Counted from the first letter of the stretch, positions 22,166 through 34,957 are shown. The stretch: 64,000 nucleotides of DNA from Lota lota (GCA_026745465.1 JACYXH010000216.1:4906001-4970000); one strand, 5' to 3'. The notes: generated by a model from the letters alone, not told the origin. Program-made: numbers and translations.

Positions 22166-22607
22166 GGTGCTGTGCTGCCGAAGAGCGACAATAAACACTC
22201 GCCACCCCCTTTATAAACTGCAAGCAATAACGCAAAGTAATCTCTTTTGTTTATCTATTTCCCCCCAGACAATTAAATTCTCCATTACAACAGTTGCTGT
22301 GTGCTTTATAGGAGGACATGTGTGTGTGTGGGCGGGAGACAGATGACTGAGGAAGGGAAAATGAGTCGCTACTCTCGTCTCTCGTGTTGCTGTTTAATTT
22401 TAGAAGGGCACTCATGAATCAGTTATGGAAGCTTGACGTACACATTTATTTTCAGGTGTTGAAAATCATCCAATATGATTCTCGATTTGAATCTCTTGTG
22501 GACATTCAACACTATAAAAAACTTTTTAAATTGTAGACCGTCTTTTTTTTTTCCGCTGAAAAATGCCACAAGGCATGAAAACGTTCAGATGCTACTGATG
22601 CAATTGT
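22166..22607. other. unique non-coding DNA
   Basis: Complex sequence with a 10-nt poly(T). Nothing recognised. Confidence 0.3.
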
Positions 22608-22740
22608 CAGGTTTTAGGAGTAGAGCAGTAAAACCAGACTTCAAAACAAATGGAGTCTGGGCTTGAATCTCAATGTCCACAGTCCACCATAGGCATCCTT
22701 GAGTAAAATGCCTGAACCCCTATCTGACTACACTGCAGGT
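22608..22740 (+). repeat. tRNA-derived SINE, diverged
   Basis: 'ggcttgaatctcaatgtcca' (box-B remnant), 'cagtccaccataggcatcct', 'tgagtaaaatgcctgaaccc' line up with the other family members. Confidence 0.65.
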
Positions 22741-22793
22741 CGTTTTGGTGAAATAAATAGTAATCGAAGTATATACTATTACAGCTCAATATA

Positions 22794-23380
22794 GGGTAAG
22801 GTGACCAGATTACTGAAATGAAAAATGGGGATATCTGTACTTTGGCGGTCCATGTATCAACAAAATATCTGATGTTATTATTTCAGAAATAAATAAATAA
22901 AAAAGGGGATATAGAAGTTGCCTATTCTTATCATGGTAAATGCAGTACTAAAGTAACAGATTGAGCAGTAAGTAACGTGCCCAATGGTTGACTATGATGG
23001 GTTTTCCGCTTTGGTAAACCAGCCAAAAACAATCCAAAGTAGCTACTCGAATAGGGAATTGTTTCTTATTGTATTGATTGATCGGGGATGCCTGCTCATG
23101 GTATAAATTAATAGATTGACCCCAGGTAGCAAGGTCGCATCAAAGCTTATCAGATAGACACGTGACTAATTATTAAGTGTCTCGAAATTAATATTCATGA
23201 TCAAGCTAAAACCTTTGCGATTTTAAAAACTATTAATATCTTTCTTAACTCCGGTTTTCTTTGTTCTACGGGGACATTTCCGGGGACAACTCCAGCCTGG
23301 TACAGGAAACCAGAATCAGAGACTGTCCCTGGAAAACAGGGATTGTCCCTGGAAAACAGGGACATCTGGTCACCCTCCTC
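22794..23380. mobile_element. non-autonomous DNA transposon with ggtgaccagat termini
   Basis: Left end 'agggtaaggtgaccagatta', right end 'gacatctggtcaccctcctc': the ends are inverted repeats around 'ggtgaccagat'. The right side carries a tandem 'gactgtccctggaaaacagg' / 'gattgtccctggaaaacagg' pair. The '...ctggtcaccct' terminus with 'cgggacagtccc'-like sequence is familiar from fish repeats. About 585 bp, no transposase frame. Confidence 0.6.
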
Positions 23381-25574
23381 TAGTGTTCTCCATAATTTGA
23401 GAGACGGAATGCTTTTACCAAGGAACCACCTGGCGGTGATGGTGGGAGTTGCTTTAGCTCAATTAATAAATAGTATCATAGTATAATAAAAAGTAAGATA
23501 ACTGATCCTTAGAAGGCTAGATAAAGCTAACGTGCCAGACTCTACAGGTCCCATTAACCCCGTCCATTGAAATTTGCCAGCAGCAATGATTAACAGCTAA
23601 ATTAATTTCAACTCATTTTCAACTTTAATTTCACTTACTTTATTTAGTAAAAAAGTCAACTACAGACCCCAGGGTGTAATGAATTAATGGCTAAGTATGC
23701 AGACATGTTCAGCTTCAAACTACACAAAACAATACATCCTTCAGGAGAGAGGATATTGAGGGCAGTAGAAAAGCATAGCAATGGAAAATATGATGCTACT
23801 CATCATATTGTATATGATGCATACCAAAAATCACACATCAAAAATCACGCATGATACCATATTAATACGGATAACAAGCATTAATACTTACGCATAGGAT
23901 ATTTTGGTATGCATTATACGATGCATAACAAAAATCACACATACCAAAAATCGATGGTACTAGTACTGAACGCTTCGCTTCTAACCAAGTCTTCTCCATT
24001 ACCCCCAGTCGAGCATGAGGGCTAAATAGACAGTAAAATTGCCTTCTATAATACATTAGTAATTCATTTGCATGTCTCAGCGAAGGGAAGCGGTTTCCCT
24101 GACGTGCAAGAAAGGGATTCTCAATGTTGACAGAAGCTCGCTATCAACTCGACTACATGTTTATATTGAACCATGCACACGCTCTCGCTATGAGGCATAT
24201 CATATACTGCATATGTCACAGATAGTGGTTTCAGCAACAGTGAGAGCAGCATCGTCGCAGATTCTCAGACGTTGAAGAATGTAGTTCACTTCCATTCAAT
24301 TTTCTCCCTTTCATCTTGCCCTTTATATTCATTCATTGCCATTGAATGGAATGAAATTCACACCATTCATCCCAAGGGGGAAAAAAAGTCTAGTTGGTCG
24401 ATGATCAACGGCCTCGTCAGGAGCAAGCTCTTTACTGGTATTCATATTTTATTATCTAATCGTGTCACAGATGCTTATTGTTATTGTAGCGACCCTGCAG
24501 GACTAACATGGGAGAGACTCTTGGGGGGGAAGATGTTACCCCTAGTTCAGCTGATAGGTCAGGATCAGAAAAGGGGAGGGGGCTGGGAAGGGAACAGAGA
24601 GTTGGAGGGAAAACGACGAGCCAAAAAAAAAGGGGGAAAGCAAAGAGAGAGACGCCTCGAACGTTACTCCCAGTTCTACATAAATAGCTAGTTTCGGCTA
24701 CCAGCATTTTTGTTGTTTGGGGCACTCTTCCAACACCGTTATTAGCCTGTATTTTAGGCCAATAAATCCGGTTCTCTGGTTAAACTTCAGCCACCGTTTC
24801 CTCATTCAGCTCGCTAGCAAGCCGTGCGGCGGAGCCGCGAGCGCTACATTATCTTATCGGTTTATACACAATTTATTAATGTGGTATGTTGCACAATGTG
24901 TGCAACATCGAGCATCGAGGATGTGTTGAATTAAATGTCTGTTAATGACTTGACAACATTTGACCAAAGTGTGTGCTATTTGTTGCGAACTTCCTCAAAG
25001 CATTTTCCCACTTTTTGGAGCGTAGTGAGACTCCTTCCATCCCGTTCCCTATCAGCCTAGTCGCACCAATTAGCAGACAAGCTCAAATCTGGGTGAACGG
25101 GGAGCTTCTTCCACTTCATATTTGTTTCGACCAATCATGTCGCTGGAGGCAGGGACATGTAAGCACGTTATTCGCGAACACAAACTCGCCCAGCGGTAGT
25201 AAACTGTAAAGGTTTCAAATCAACTCCGTGTAGACTCGCCACTGTAGAAATAAACATATTAATATCCCCTTCTGAAAGATCAATCCGACTGCACAAATTC
25301 GTTTTCTTTGGGACAATATCTCCGTAACGAAACAGGACTCACGGCGTAACTCCGCCCCATTTCATTTCTGGTGCCATTCCGTCTCCCCGCGGCATTCTGC
25401 TATAACATAGTAAGACTGCTGGATCCGAGATTACTCCCAGCCTGATGTAATTGGAGTTCATGTTGTTCTCCCCGGTTTCTTTCTTTCTACAACTAGTGCG
25501 CTGGGTCAGCGAGCACTTTGGAAATGAATACAGGAGGGAGAAAGCACTGCGGCCCAGGGCATGAGATGTAGACA
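23381..25574. other. unique non-coding DNA with a local duplication
   Basis: 'gatgcataccaaaaatcaca' at about 23815 recurs as 'gatgcataacaaaaatcaca' at about 23920, with other short repeats of 'caaaaatcac' between. No exon found. The plus-strand frame at 24272-24691 (139 codons) has a Lys/Arg/Gly-rich end from purine-rich DNA and no known domain. Confidence 0.35.
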
Positions 25575-26249
<675 letters not shown>

Positions 26250-26312
26250 GTGCTCAGCCTCACTTGTAAGTCGCTTTGGATAAAAGTGTATGCTAAATGA
26301 CTAGACGTTAAT
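26250..26312 (+). repeat. SINE/LINE 3' tail
   Basis: 'cacttgtaagtcgctttgga' then 'taaaagtgtatgctaaatga', the full fish-type tail without a recognisable head. Confidence 0.65.
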
Positions 26313-26589
26313 GTTTTTTATGTTCTAATCAACAGGGATTTCTTTATTTGGTCTTTTGTTTTGCAATGAATATCAGTCTGGCCGTGGTTGTGCAGTAATT
26401 GATTCCCAAATATGGTCACAGCCTTACGTTGTTCAATAAATCAGAGCCAATCAGAGTGACACTCTCTTTTCTCTATCTGAATCTGGTTGGAAGTAAAGCA
26501 AAAACATATTCTAATCTGAGAAAAGCCTTCCGTGGGGATTTCGGTTCATCTTTTAACATCATTATTCAGTCTATTTCGGATTAAAACTG

Positions 26590-26977
26590 TTTTGATTGTG
26601 GTGCTTTCCTTGGGCACCACCAGTGGTATTAATTCGGCAGACTGCAGCGCTCCCCTGAGTGCTGATTGGTTCTAACATTTTACTTTTTAAAGAAAAGGCT
26701 TTCAACAGGATCGAGGCCAGACGGATCTTCAGAGAGAAACAGAATGTGAACTTGCGAGATCAGGATGGTCTCACGAGGCTAGGATGAACATCAGGGTGAC
26801 CCCCGTGACCCCAGAGACGGCTGACCCTCATGCCACCGCTGGTGTCCCCGTGCCAAGTCATCTCACTGAAACAGAGTCACAGCCACCACACACAACGCCA
26901 CTCTGTTCCCAATGGAAACCAATTTAATGCTCCACTGCTCACAGAGCAAACTATATATGCGGCACATGAATTACAGC
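26590..26977. other. unique DNA, CNE-like at its left end
   Basis: 'gattgtggtgctttccttgg' and 'ggtattaattcggcagactg' in complex sequence at 26590-26680. The rest shows nothing specific. Confidence 0.3.
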
Positions 26978-27127
26978 TGGTCAGCCAACCAGCCAACCAG
27001 TCAGTAAGCCAGTCAACCAACCTTTCAGCTACCCAGTCAGTAAGGCAGTCAACCAACCTGACAGTCAGCCAACCAGTCGGTCAGTCAGTCAGTCAGTCAG
27101 TCAGACAGCCAGCCAGCCAGTCAGCCC
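26978..27127. repeat. (CAGT)n / (CCAA) compound tandem repeat
   Basis: Higher-order units such as 'cagtaagccagtcaaccaac' repeat twice, ending in pure 'cagt' and 'cagc' runs. Ser-Gln-Pro frames are artefacts. Confidence 0.88.
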
Positions 27128-27797
27128 TCTCTGAAAGAGTTATTTTGGGGGGTCCAAACACTCGGGCCTCAGTCAGTGACGTCAATGAAGGACAACAAGT
27201 AGATCCCAAAGTTGTAGAATCCAAGCCGCTTAGCACATACATTTCTCTTGTGTTCCGTCCTCAATTTAGCAGCGGCCTGTTCTAATGTTAGTGGTTGAGC
27301 AGCAGCGACGAACAAAGCCTTATTCTACCTTGGGATGTTGCTGGAGGAACGACTGCAAATCCCCTTCACTGAGTGGAAAAATTGAGTTCCTGCTGTTTTT
27401 ATTTGTTTAATGATTTCGTTTGTTTGTTTTAAATCGCCACTACGGCTAAACATAGCTCTTCCAGGACCCCTTTTCTGTGAAGTCAACTAACTGGTGTGCT
27501 AAAGTTGTCAAAAGCTAACCGCAGACCGCTCCATGGTCATTAGCTAAAGAGGAGCGGAGCGAGAAAGGACCAGCCCAGGGAGCCAGGGACAGGAGAAGGG
27601 GAAGTTAGGGTAGCCAATCAGCCGCGGGGTTGCGGGGGGTTGGGACGCAAGCCGGGGACCGTGATGACCTTTAGATTGAAACAATGTCCTGGGGAGTCGC
27701 CATTAAGTACCGAAACTGTATCACAGAATGAGAAGAAGAACAAGGGCAGAAATAGCTCTAGGTTTCCATCTCCATAGATTGGCCCACAGCAAAGACT
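27128..27797. other. unique non-coding DNA
   Basis: No recognised element. Confidence 0.3.
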
Positions 27798-28213
27798 TCC
27801 ACCACCACCACCCACTATTGCCACCACCACCACAACCACTACCACCATCACCATCACCCACTATTGCCACCACCACCACAACCACTACCACCATCACCAT
27901 CACCCACTATTGCCACCACCACCACAACAACCTTCACCAACACCCACTATTGCCACCACCAATCACTATTGCCACCACCACCACCACCATTCCGACCACC
28001 ACCTCCAACAGCACCACCCAACCCACCCACCACAACCACCACCCACTATTGCCACCACCACCACCTCCACCACCACCAACCACTGTTACCACCGACACCT
28101 GCACCGCCATCACCACCACCCACTACTGCCACCTCTACATCATCACCACAACCACCATCACCATCACTATCATCACCGTCCCCCAATATTCCCACCACCA
28201 CTTCCTACAAACC
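27798..28213. repeat. (CCA)n array with 46-bp higher-order unit
   Basis: 'cccactattgccaccaccac' begins at 27811, 27857 and 27903, giving a 46-bp period; further right the unit decays but 'cccactattg' recurs near 27943 and 28042. All three plus frames stay open for 120-200 codons because the array lacks stops, so none is evidence of coding. Confidence 0.9.
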
Positions 28214-28368
28214 CCACCAGCACCACCGCCGTCTGGAGGCACTCTGAGCCATGTCTGGGGCGTGTGTGAGCTGCTCCAACCATGTAATCCCATTTCGGCT
28301 TTCCAAGAGCGCCGATGCGCTCGCTTGTGATACAAAGACCACCCGCTCACCCCTTGCTTCAGTGCCAG

Positions 28369-28598
28369 ACACACACACACACATATTTATACAAACACAC
28401 GCACAAAAACACACACACACACACGTAAGTATAATAACACACAGACACAAGTATACAAACACACACATACATATGTATACACACACACACACACACATAC
28501 AAACACACACACACAAATAAGTACATACACACATGTACACACAACCATACACACACACACACACACACATACACACACACCCACACACAAACACACAC
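28369..28598. repeat. imperfect (CA)n array
   Basis: CA runs separated by 'atatttatacaaac', 'gtaagtataataacac' and 'catatgtatac' interruptions over about 230 bp. Confidence 0.92.
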
Positions 28599-29223
28599 TT
28601 CCCAAACTATGTAGCTGCAGAGATTCAGGAGGTCAAATTGGAAATGACAGGGCTCAACCATGGGCTACGCAGCGAGAACCATTTTATTTTATGGTTCGAA
28701 TCAGTGCTTGACACATTCCATTCATATCTGATTTGCAGTTATAAACAGAGGACTTTTTTTTCGCGTTCCACTGAGACGAAGGCGAGGACAAGGAGAGCCA
28801 CATAAATTTGGTCTCTCTCGATAACCATTTAGAAGTAGATTTAGAACTGTTTGTTTGAAAGGCAAACTGCCAGGTCCTTTTTACTGAATATATGGAGCAG
28901 GTATACTTTCGAAGCGAAGACATTTTCCGATTTAAGAAAATGAACATTTATGTTCTACTTCCAAGGCGAGGAATAAGTCACCATGTTGAAAATCGATATC
29001 ACTTCAGTTGGGAAGGTTTTCCTCCACCCACAGTTAAATTAATTTCTTTTCTCTCCTGAAAGTTTATGACAAAGATAAGGGGCAGAGAAAGTGCAATTAC
29101 GATGGCGGCCCACATGAAAACCATCCAGACTCAACCTAACTTCATGGATAATTCTTCCTCTCCAAAATTCCATTCCAACAGTTATGGTGCATATGAGGCA
29201 GCTAACCGCCTGCGTTAACTCAC
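28599..29223. other. unique non-coding DNA
   Basis: No repeat. Complex sequence including 'cagttaaattaatttct'. Would be intronic for the candidate minus-strand gene. Confidence 0.3.
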
Positions 29224-29291
29224 CAAGATCACATTCACGAGGAGATTTCTAATTTCCTTCCCACCTCTTCCTGCGTCGCAGTCCAAATGAG
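29224..29291 (-). CDS. possible small internal exon, unknown protein (weak)
   Basis: On the minus strand 'aacactcccaccag' is a moderate acceptor and 'gtgagt' at the other end is a consensus donor preceded by 'gtgatcttg'. The 68-nt segment has one open frame (two bases, then 22 codons reading HLDCDAGRGGKEIRN followed by LLVNVIL), ending in phase 0. Two frames are closed. Because the exon at 12592-12677 needs a phase-1 predecessor, these two cannot be adjacent; an exon in between would be required. With only 22 codons an open frame is expected by chance quite often, so the call rests on the splice sites and is weak. The protein is not recognised. Confidence 0.25.
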
Positions 29292-30395
29292 CTGGTGGGA
29301 GTGTTGTTGTGTGCGCGCGTGCAGCAATTGCATTTGTGTGAATGACTATCACGGGATCCGTGATTACTTTGTTTTTTGTATTTGAGCACTTACGTGTAGG
29401 AGAGAACCTTGAGAGAGAGACTGCTTGGGTGTTTGTCTGTGCCTGCGGTGGAGTGTTTACCCCCCTTTTATCCTAGGTTATGCTTTGTCGCCTTCCCCTC
29501 AAACACGATAGAATTCAATTACATGCTGACCGGAGCCCCCTGACAAGAGCTCACACTCTTGTTTCAATCACCCCACAGCTGGATGTCAGTGTAGGGTGGC
29601 CAGTGACGCTCCAGTCACCCTGATGTGGGCCAGGGAAATGAGCCGTGCAGTAGCCCAGCGAAAGGTGGAGACCGGTGGTACGGAAAGACTAGTGAGAGCA
29701 TAGGGGTCCCTCCCCTGCCAGATAAAGAGCATCCATCCAGAACTCAGTAACAACCGCACGCCTGGTCCCCCTGAATCAGAGTCACATTGACATGGGCTCG
29801 GCAATTTGGTGCACAAAAATCTAGTCGGGGTGTAAACAGGGTGATGTTTCTGGGGTTGAATAGGCGAACGGGATTACCAAGAATAATGTTCAGCTCGATG
29901 GTTCGTTATAATGAATAATGCCATGCGCACAGCCAACGCATCACGATAATGGCTTCAATACATTACACTCCCACCGAAGGAAGGTTATGACGTTGTATTT
30001 GGGTTAAGTTGCACATTTTGTAAATACTGAATTGTTCCTACTTGTGTGTTGAAAAAGCATGTGTCAACAAAACCCGATGAAACTAGCACTGAAATATGCT
30101 GGCCTGGTTATTTAAACCACCCATGTATTAAACATATTTGATGTGAGCAGAATCATATGTATGTTCAGCACATCTTACCTCAGTTATGGGTTACTGTATA
30201 GACCTTATGCTGTATAGAGCATTCAACACGACCAGTGTGGAAGCGACTTTAGCAGAGCCTATGTTTCATGAAATAAACATAGGCTTAAAAGGACCATCGG
30301 TTCAAACTTCAGACGGTACAAGCACTTCAAGACACTTTCGTACTGGAATATTCCAGGAAAATAGCCAACCATCCCACGGTGGTCTAAAGGCCGGC
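29292..30395. other. unique non-coding DNA
   Basis: No exon or repeat recognised, apart from a short 'gtgtgcgcgcgtgc' stretch near 29310. Confidence 0.3.
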
Positions 30396-30542
30396 CGAAG
30401 AAGGAGGAGGTGGAGGAAGAAGAGGAGGGGGAGAAGGAAGAGGAGGAGGGGGAGAAGGAGGAAGAGGAGTAGTAAAAGAAGGAAGAAGAAAAAAGAAGAA
30501 GAAGAAGAAGAAGAAGAAGAAGAAGAAGAAGAAGAAGAAGAG
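30396..30542. repeat. purine tract: (GGA)n to (GAA)n
   Basis: 'aggaggaggtggaggaagaa' style sequence grading into about 17 pure 'gaa' units. A polypurine strand that could form triplex DNA. Confidence 0.92.
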
Positions 30543-30584
30543 AGTCCAATATAAAAAACGAACAAACACCATCGATCATCATGA

Positions 30585-30800
30585 TTGTCACACTATTCAT
30601 CGGTGTCATGACTCTCTCCCTGTGGAAAAGCAGCCGCGGGGCTCCTCAGGCGGAGACATTTAAGACACTAATCAAGCGTGTTACAGACGCGCTCTGGTAA
30701 TTAATGTGCCACGGCGGGATGGCGGTGCATCGCGGGAACAAGGAGAGCTTGTTTGTCAAGGCCCTGTGCTGTGAAGCTGGGCGTTCCTCCACAGTGTAAT
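30585..30800. other. strong CNE-like block
   Basis: 'ccctgtggaaaagcagccgc', 'gacactaatcaagcgtgtta' and 'ctctggtaattaatgtgcca' within repeat-free, balanced sequence. No splice-flanked frame. Confidence 0.45.
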
Positions 30801-31200
30801 ATATTTCCTGTATTCCTCAGGGGGGGCTGGGCTGTCCTGGATGATTGAACACTGCCTCATACTGCAGGAGGGCAGACCATTTAACTGCTATTCTCCTGAG
30901 ACCCACCCACCACCCCACCCTACTGGGATCTCGTCCTCCTGTTTTTTACTTTGTTCGTTTTTTATGTCCTGTCCGAATCGTGGGGTGTTTGTTGTGTGGC
31001 TCTCCAACGCAGGCAACAATAATTTTGATTTATGGGGTAGAGTCGGGCGGGGATGTGGTGATGATAGCGCAGACATGCCACACAAGTCATGGAGGAGCAC
31101 CGCGGTGACAAATATGAGCGGGAACGTGGCCGGGATTGAAGCGTTGAGAGTGTGACCAGAAGGCTGCTGTACCGGCCTTGATGTTGCTCTACAGATAACT
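30801..31200. other. unique non-coding DNA
   Basis: Nothing specific recognised. Confidence 0.3.
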
Positions 31201-31470
31201 CTGTCCTTCTCCCTCCGTCCTCTCTCTTACTCCCACTCACTCTTTTGCTCCCCATCTCTTTCTCCCTCCCACCACATCCTTTCTTGATCCAATCTCTCGT
31301 TACTGCTATCCTTTCTCTATCTCTTCCTCACCCATCCCTTTTCAATCTCTTCCTCACCCATCCTTTCTCTATCTCTTCCTCACCCATCCTTCTCTATCTT
31401 TCTCCCCCAACCCACCTCTCTTTCTCTCCTCCATACTCTGCATCTCTTTCTCACTCTCTCCCTTGTACAG
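31201..31470. repeat. CT-rich tract with 'cttcctcacccatccttt' repeats
   Basis: Three near-identical units 'tctatctcttcctcacccat' occur around 31316-31390, within broader pyrimidine-rich DNA. Confidence 0.8.
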
Positions 31471-32404
31471 GAGACTGATAATGATATTATTGCATTGTGA
31501 TCTTTTATTAGTTAATAATAAAATGTAATCTGAGTGGCATATGTGAAAAGAAAGAAATTCAATCCACCTTGATTAATACTTGACATGGTTTGTCATTTTC
31601 GGTGTTCAATTAATTGGTAATTCAGTCTTAATTCTCACAAATCAACATTTCATATTCGGTCAAATATTCGATTCGATTTGCCAAAACTGCACTATGGAAC
31701 CATGGGAAATCCATTTGTGTTAAATGACAAGCCATTGTTTTGATTCGTTCGTATATTCCTCTTTCATAATAACAGAGAATCAGCACAAAATCACAAAAGA
31801 GGCCAAAAAAATATATACATTTTGAAAGAACAGAAATGACTATGTTTAAATTGAGTGTGTAAACTAGGCAACTAGTGTGGCCTAGTTTCAGACAATATTT
31901 GTGAACTTGAGTCAGATCTTCCCTGCGGGCATTTAAACACAGAATATGGGCTCTAGTCTCTGATAGCAAAATAAAAGCAGCTTTTATTCCAAATGAGGAA
32001 TGTGTGTCATTTATCAGAACTTCTATCCAGAGCGACGTGAGGCTGAGAAGAACAATCAATAATGTCTGAACGATAAACATTGTGAAAAAAAACATTGAAA
32101 AACATCTGGACAGAGCAGCTATAAGAATCAGAAACAAAAGGAGATTTCTTTTTCCCAAGTGCATACTAGGAGTCAGTGCATCAGAACATAATAAGATATG
32201 TCCTCAATACAACTGGTTTAAAATTAAGTACTCAAGTTGTTCAGAAATCTGTAGCCAGATATTGCCTTTGTATTACTGGCGAAAGAAATAAGGCAAAAAA
32301 AAAGACAAAGAGACAGAGAAAGAAAGAAGGGAAAGATCGATTTCTGCTGTTCAGGTCCTCTTTAACGTTCCTATTAAACTAATCTGAGTCTGGCAAAGAA
32401 AGAA
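31471..32404. other. AT-rich unique DNA with an SINE-tail fragment
   Basis: At about 32008-32045 'ttatcagaacttctatccag' followed by 'agcgacgtgaggc' resembles the reverse-complemented fish SINE/LINE tail. A 178-codon minus-strand frame (31628-32164) is hydrophobic and AT-driven, with no recognisable domain or splice support. Confidence 0.4.
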
Positions 32405-32431
32405 AACACATACATACATACATACATACAT
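32405..32431. repeat. (CATA)n microsatellite
   Basis: Six 'cata' units. Confidence 0.9.
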
Positions 32432-33958
32432 GATAGGATATGATGTAGATAAATACTAGATAGCTAAATACTGATTCCAGTTGAATTTATCAAAGTGAGT
32501 ACTAGTTTTATTCATGGAATGATATGTAACACTTGTGTTCGGGGGCATCATGAATAATGTTTTCAACTATTCAGCTGACCGTGTCTATCTTTGGTTTGGC
32601 TCGGAGGAACTCTGGGGTGTTGGGGTCAGGTGGTCCCGATGGTTCTGATGGTAGAACAAAGCCCTTGATCTCCTCTCTGTGATTGGTCGGTTGTCTTTTT
32701 TCATGGGTGCATCCCACTGTGCTGCACTCTCTCCACCAGAACAGTGAAAGGGGGGGGGGGGGGTTTGAATAGAGATAAGAATTAGGTTAACCAAAGTGGC
32801 CAATGTTGGATTTCCCTGGCTTGATCCGTACAAAGTGTATTTTGATGAACAGAATCCAACGGCATTCAGAAGTTGCATTTTTTACATTTCCTAGTGTTTC
32901 TTTCAGCACCCTCGCAATTGTTCATATCTTCTGTCTGCCACTTAGGTTACCTTGCTCTATCAAATATGAGCCCACCCATTTTGAGCCCAGAGTTTGTGAG
33001 GATATGAATAACACTTTTGTGTTTGGTTGTTATTTTGTAAGAGTGACGAGAGTGAGGAGGGACTTTGGAAGAGGCTGCAAGTGCTAATGAGCCATATTTT
33101 AAGAACAGAACACACGCATGAATATTTAACAGCTTGTCTTCTTGATTAACCACCAAAATAAAACTGCTTGGATTCCAGTGATTCGAGTGAGAAATGGCTG
33201 ATGCCAAAACCACTATACCATTCCTGCCCTCGCCAAAATACCAGTCGTACAAAAGTTTCTGTATAACGGTAATGAAAGCCATAAAACAAAGACCAAGTAC
33301 GGCATTGTGGTGTTTGTAAATGTTGGCCAAGGTTGTTCTTTGAGCTCGAAAGCCTAGTTTAATGCTATTTGTAGTGGAAACCATAACCTATTAAAACAAA
33401 GTAAATGGTAAACATTCTGTAGCACACTGATTTAAATTGATTGCCAGTACTGCGGCAGATGTGTGGACAATGGTCAACAATAGCTTTGGACAAAAGCGGT
33501 TTACAGAATGACCCACCCCACCCTTTAAGGTGAACTTGCCCATTCTTTTATTGGGGACATTAACCAGCAAGCACATTTGCATTATTTTAATGTATTATAT
33601 TGTGTATATATCCCTCTTTTTCTGGATGGAGAGTTCCTAAGGTCGTTCCTGGGAAGCAGGCCCCGGCCCCTGGGAAGCAGAGCCCGCTCCCTTCTCTTTG
33701 TATTCCCATCCCCAATTCCTCTTTCAACCCACGGTATTCCTGTAGCTTCTGGAACCTTCTTGCTGCCGTCACTAGGCACTGACACATCTGTCAACACTGT
33801 TCTTTTTTATTTTATTTCCATCACCGGAATGTACAGCTGGCATGCCACTACAGGACCTTACTTTCATGCTGGAACATAGAGCTTAGTCCTTTTTAATCTA
33901 ACCCACCCATTTAAAGAAAAAGTAGATGGTTCCAGCCCATACTATGTGACTACGTAGA
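32432..33958. other. unique non-coding DNA
   Basis: Contains a 14-nt poly(G) at 32750-32763, a tail-like 'gctttggacaaaagcggttt' at about 33483-33502, and a local duplication 'gggaagcaggccc...gggaagcagagcc' near 33650-33683. No exon seen. Confidence 0.35.
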
Positions 33959-33996
33959 TGTTTCTCAACACAAATCCACAATTGTGTTGAGAAACA
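33959..33996. repeat. perfect 15-bp hairpin
   Basis: 'tgtttctcaacacaa' at 33959-33973 pairs perfectly with 'ttgtgttgagaaaca' at 33982-33996 across an 8-nt loop. Confidence 0.9.
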
Positions 33997-34129
33997 CAAA
34001 TGTGGTGTTAACATTGGTGTTAATATGTGCTTCACAATGTATTGCATGTTTAGCAGCATCTCCTTAATACAGTATACAATACAGACAGGTGTAAGATAAG
34101 AAAGAACCGCGAGCATTCTTAATTATTTT

Positions 34130-34445
34130 CAACTAATCATGCGTTTGTTAAGCGGCATCATATTCACAAAGGGAGGGAGCCCTTTTATTGTGAAATAGCC
34201 ATTGTGTTGTTTTTGATGCCCCATTAAAAAGTAGGACCAGCAATGTAGTGGCCTCAGCCATCTCTACCGTGTCCTCCTCTATTTGCATTTGTGCCGCGGG
34301 GTGATGGAGAACCTGCATGTGGCCACTTTCTGCATCACTGCCGTTTTAATATCCATCAGTGACAATGGAAATTTATTCACAGGCGTGAAAACGGGACCGC
34401 GTTCCAAGGTAACTGGATGGGGAATCAGGAAGGCGCTAAAGTCAC
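34130..34445. other. strong CNE-like block
   Basis: 'tcaactaatcatgcgtttg', 'cccttttattgtgaaatagc', 'gatgccccattaaaaagtag', 'cctctatttgcatttgtgcc' and 'gccgttttaatatccatcag' within a repeat-free 300-bp block. The plus-strand frame over part of it (34283-34615) has no recognisable domain. Confidence 0.45.
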
Positions 34446-34458
34446 ACAGATTTAGCAT

Positions 34459-34471
34459 GTTGCTAGGCAAC
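34459..34471. promoter_or_regulatory. X-box-like RFX dyad
   Basis: 'gttgctaggcaac' is a near-perfect inverted pair of GTTGCY/GGCAAC half-sites, the form bound by RFX family factors. It sits at the right edge of the CNE-like block. Confidence 0.5.
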
Positions 34472-34957
34472 AGCAGAAGGTGTGCCAATACCTATCGAGA
34501 GCGCATGAAGAGACAAACAGACTCAAAGTCCAAAATAAATATAGTGAAAAAAAAAAGACCACGTGAACCTGTTAAGGGGTTAAGTCAGTCAGACTGGTGT
34601 TGTACAAACACCTAGACTGGGATTCATGGAGATCCCACTCACACCAGTTTCAGTTTAGCATTCGCATGTTCTGCTCTACAGTTGAGGCAACTATTAGTGC
34701 TCCTAAAATAAGACAACACTATTAATCCTGTGAGGGAAGGGACAGAAATAGAAATAGAAACAGAAATAACAACACAATAACAAAACTAAATACATATACC
34801 TTTGGGGGTACTAATATCTGTGTGAATACCTCAACATAGACAACAACAAAACTTCAGGCTTTGATTAGTCTCAAAAATCGGACTTTAAAAGGGTAACTTC
34901 TGGTTCCAAGAATAAGCCTCGATCTATTGAGTCTCTTACCCTAGTTTTGCTAAGACT
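34472..34957. other. unique non-coding DNA
   Basis: Short 'acagaaatag' repeats at about 34742-34770. Otherwise nothing recognised. Confidence 0.3.

Noticed and set aside
27728..28330. 200-codon Thr/Pro/His-rich frame
   Set aside because: The CCA array lacks stops in every plus frame.
31628..32164. 178-codon hydrophobic minus-strand frame
   Set aside because: AT-rich DNA gives Leu/Ile/Phe-rich chance frames. It overlaps a SINE-tail fragment, has no recognisable domain and no splice or promoter support.
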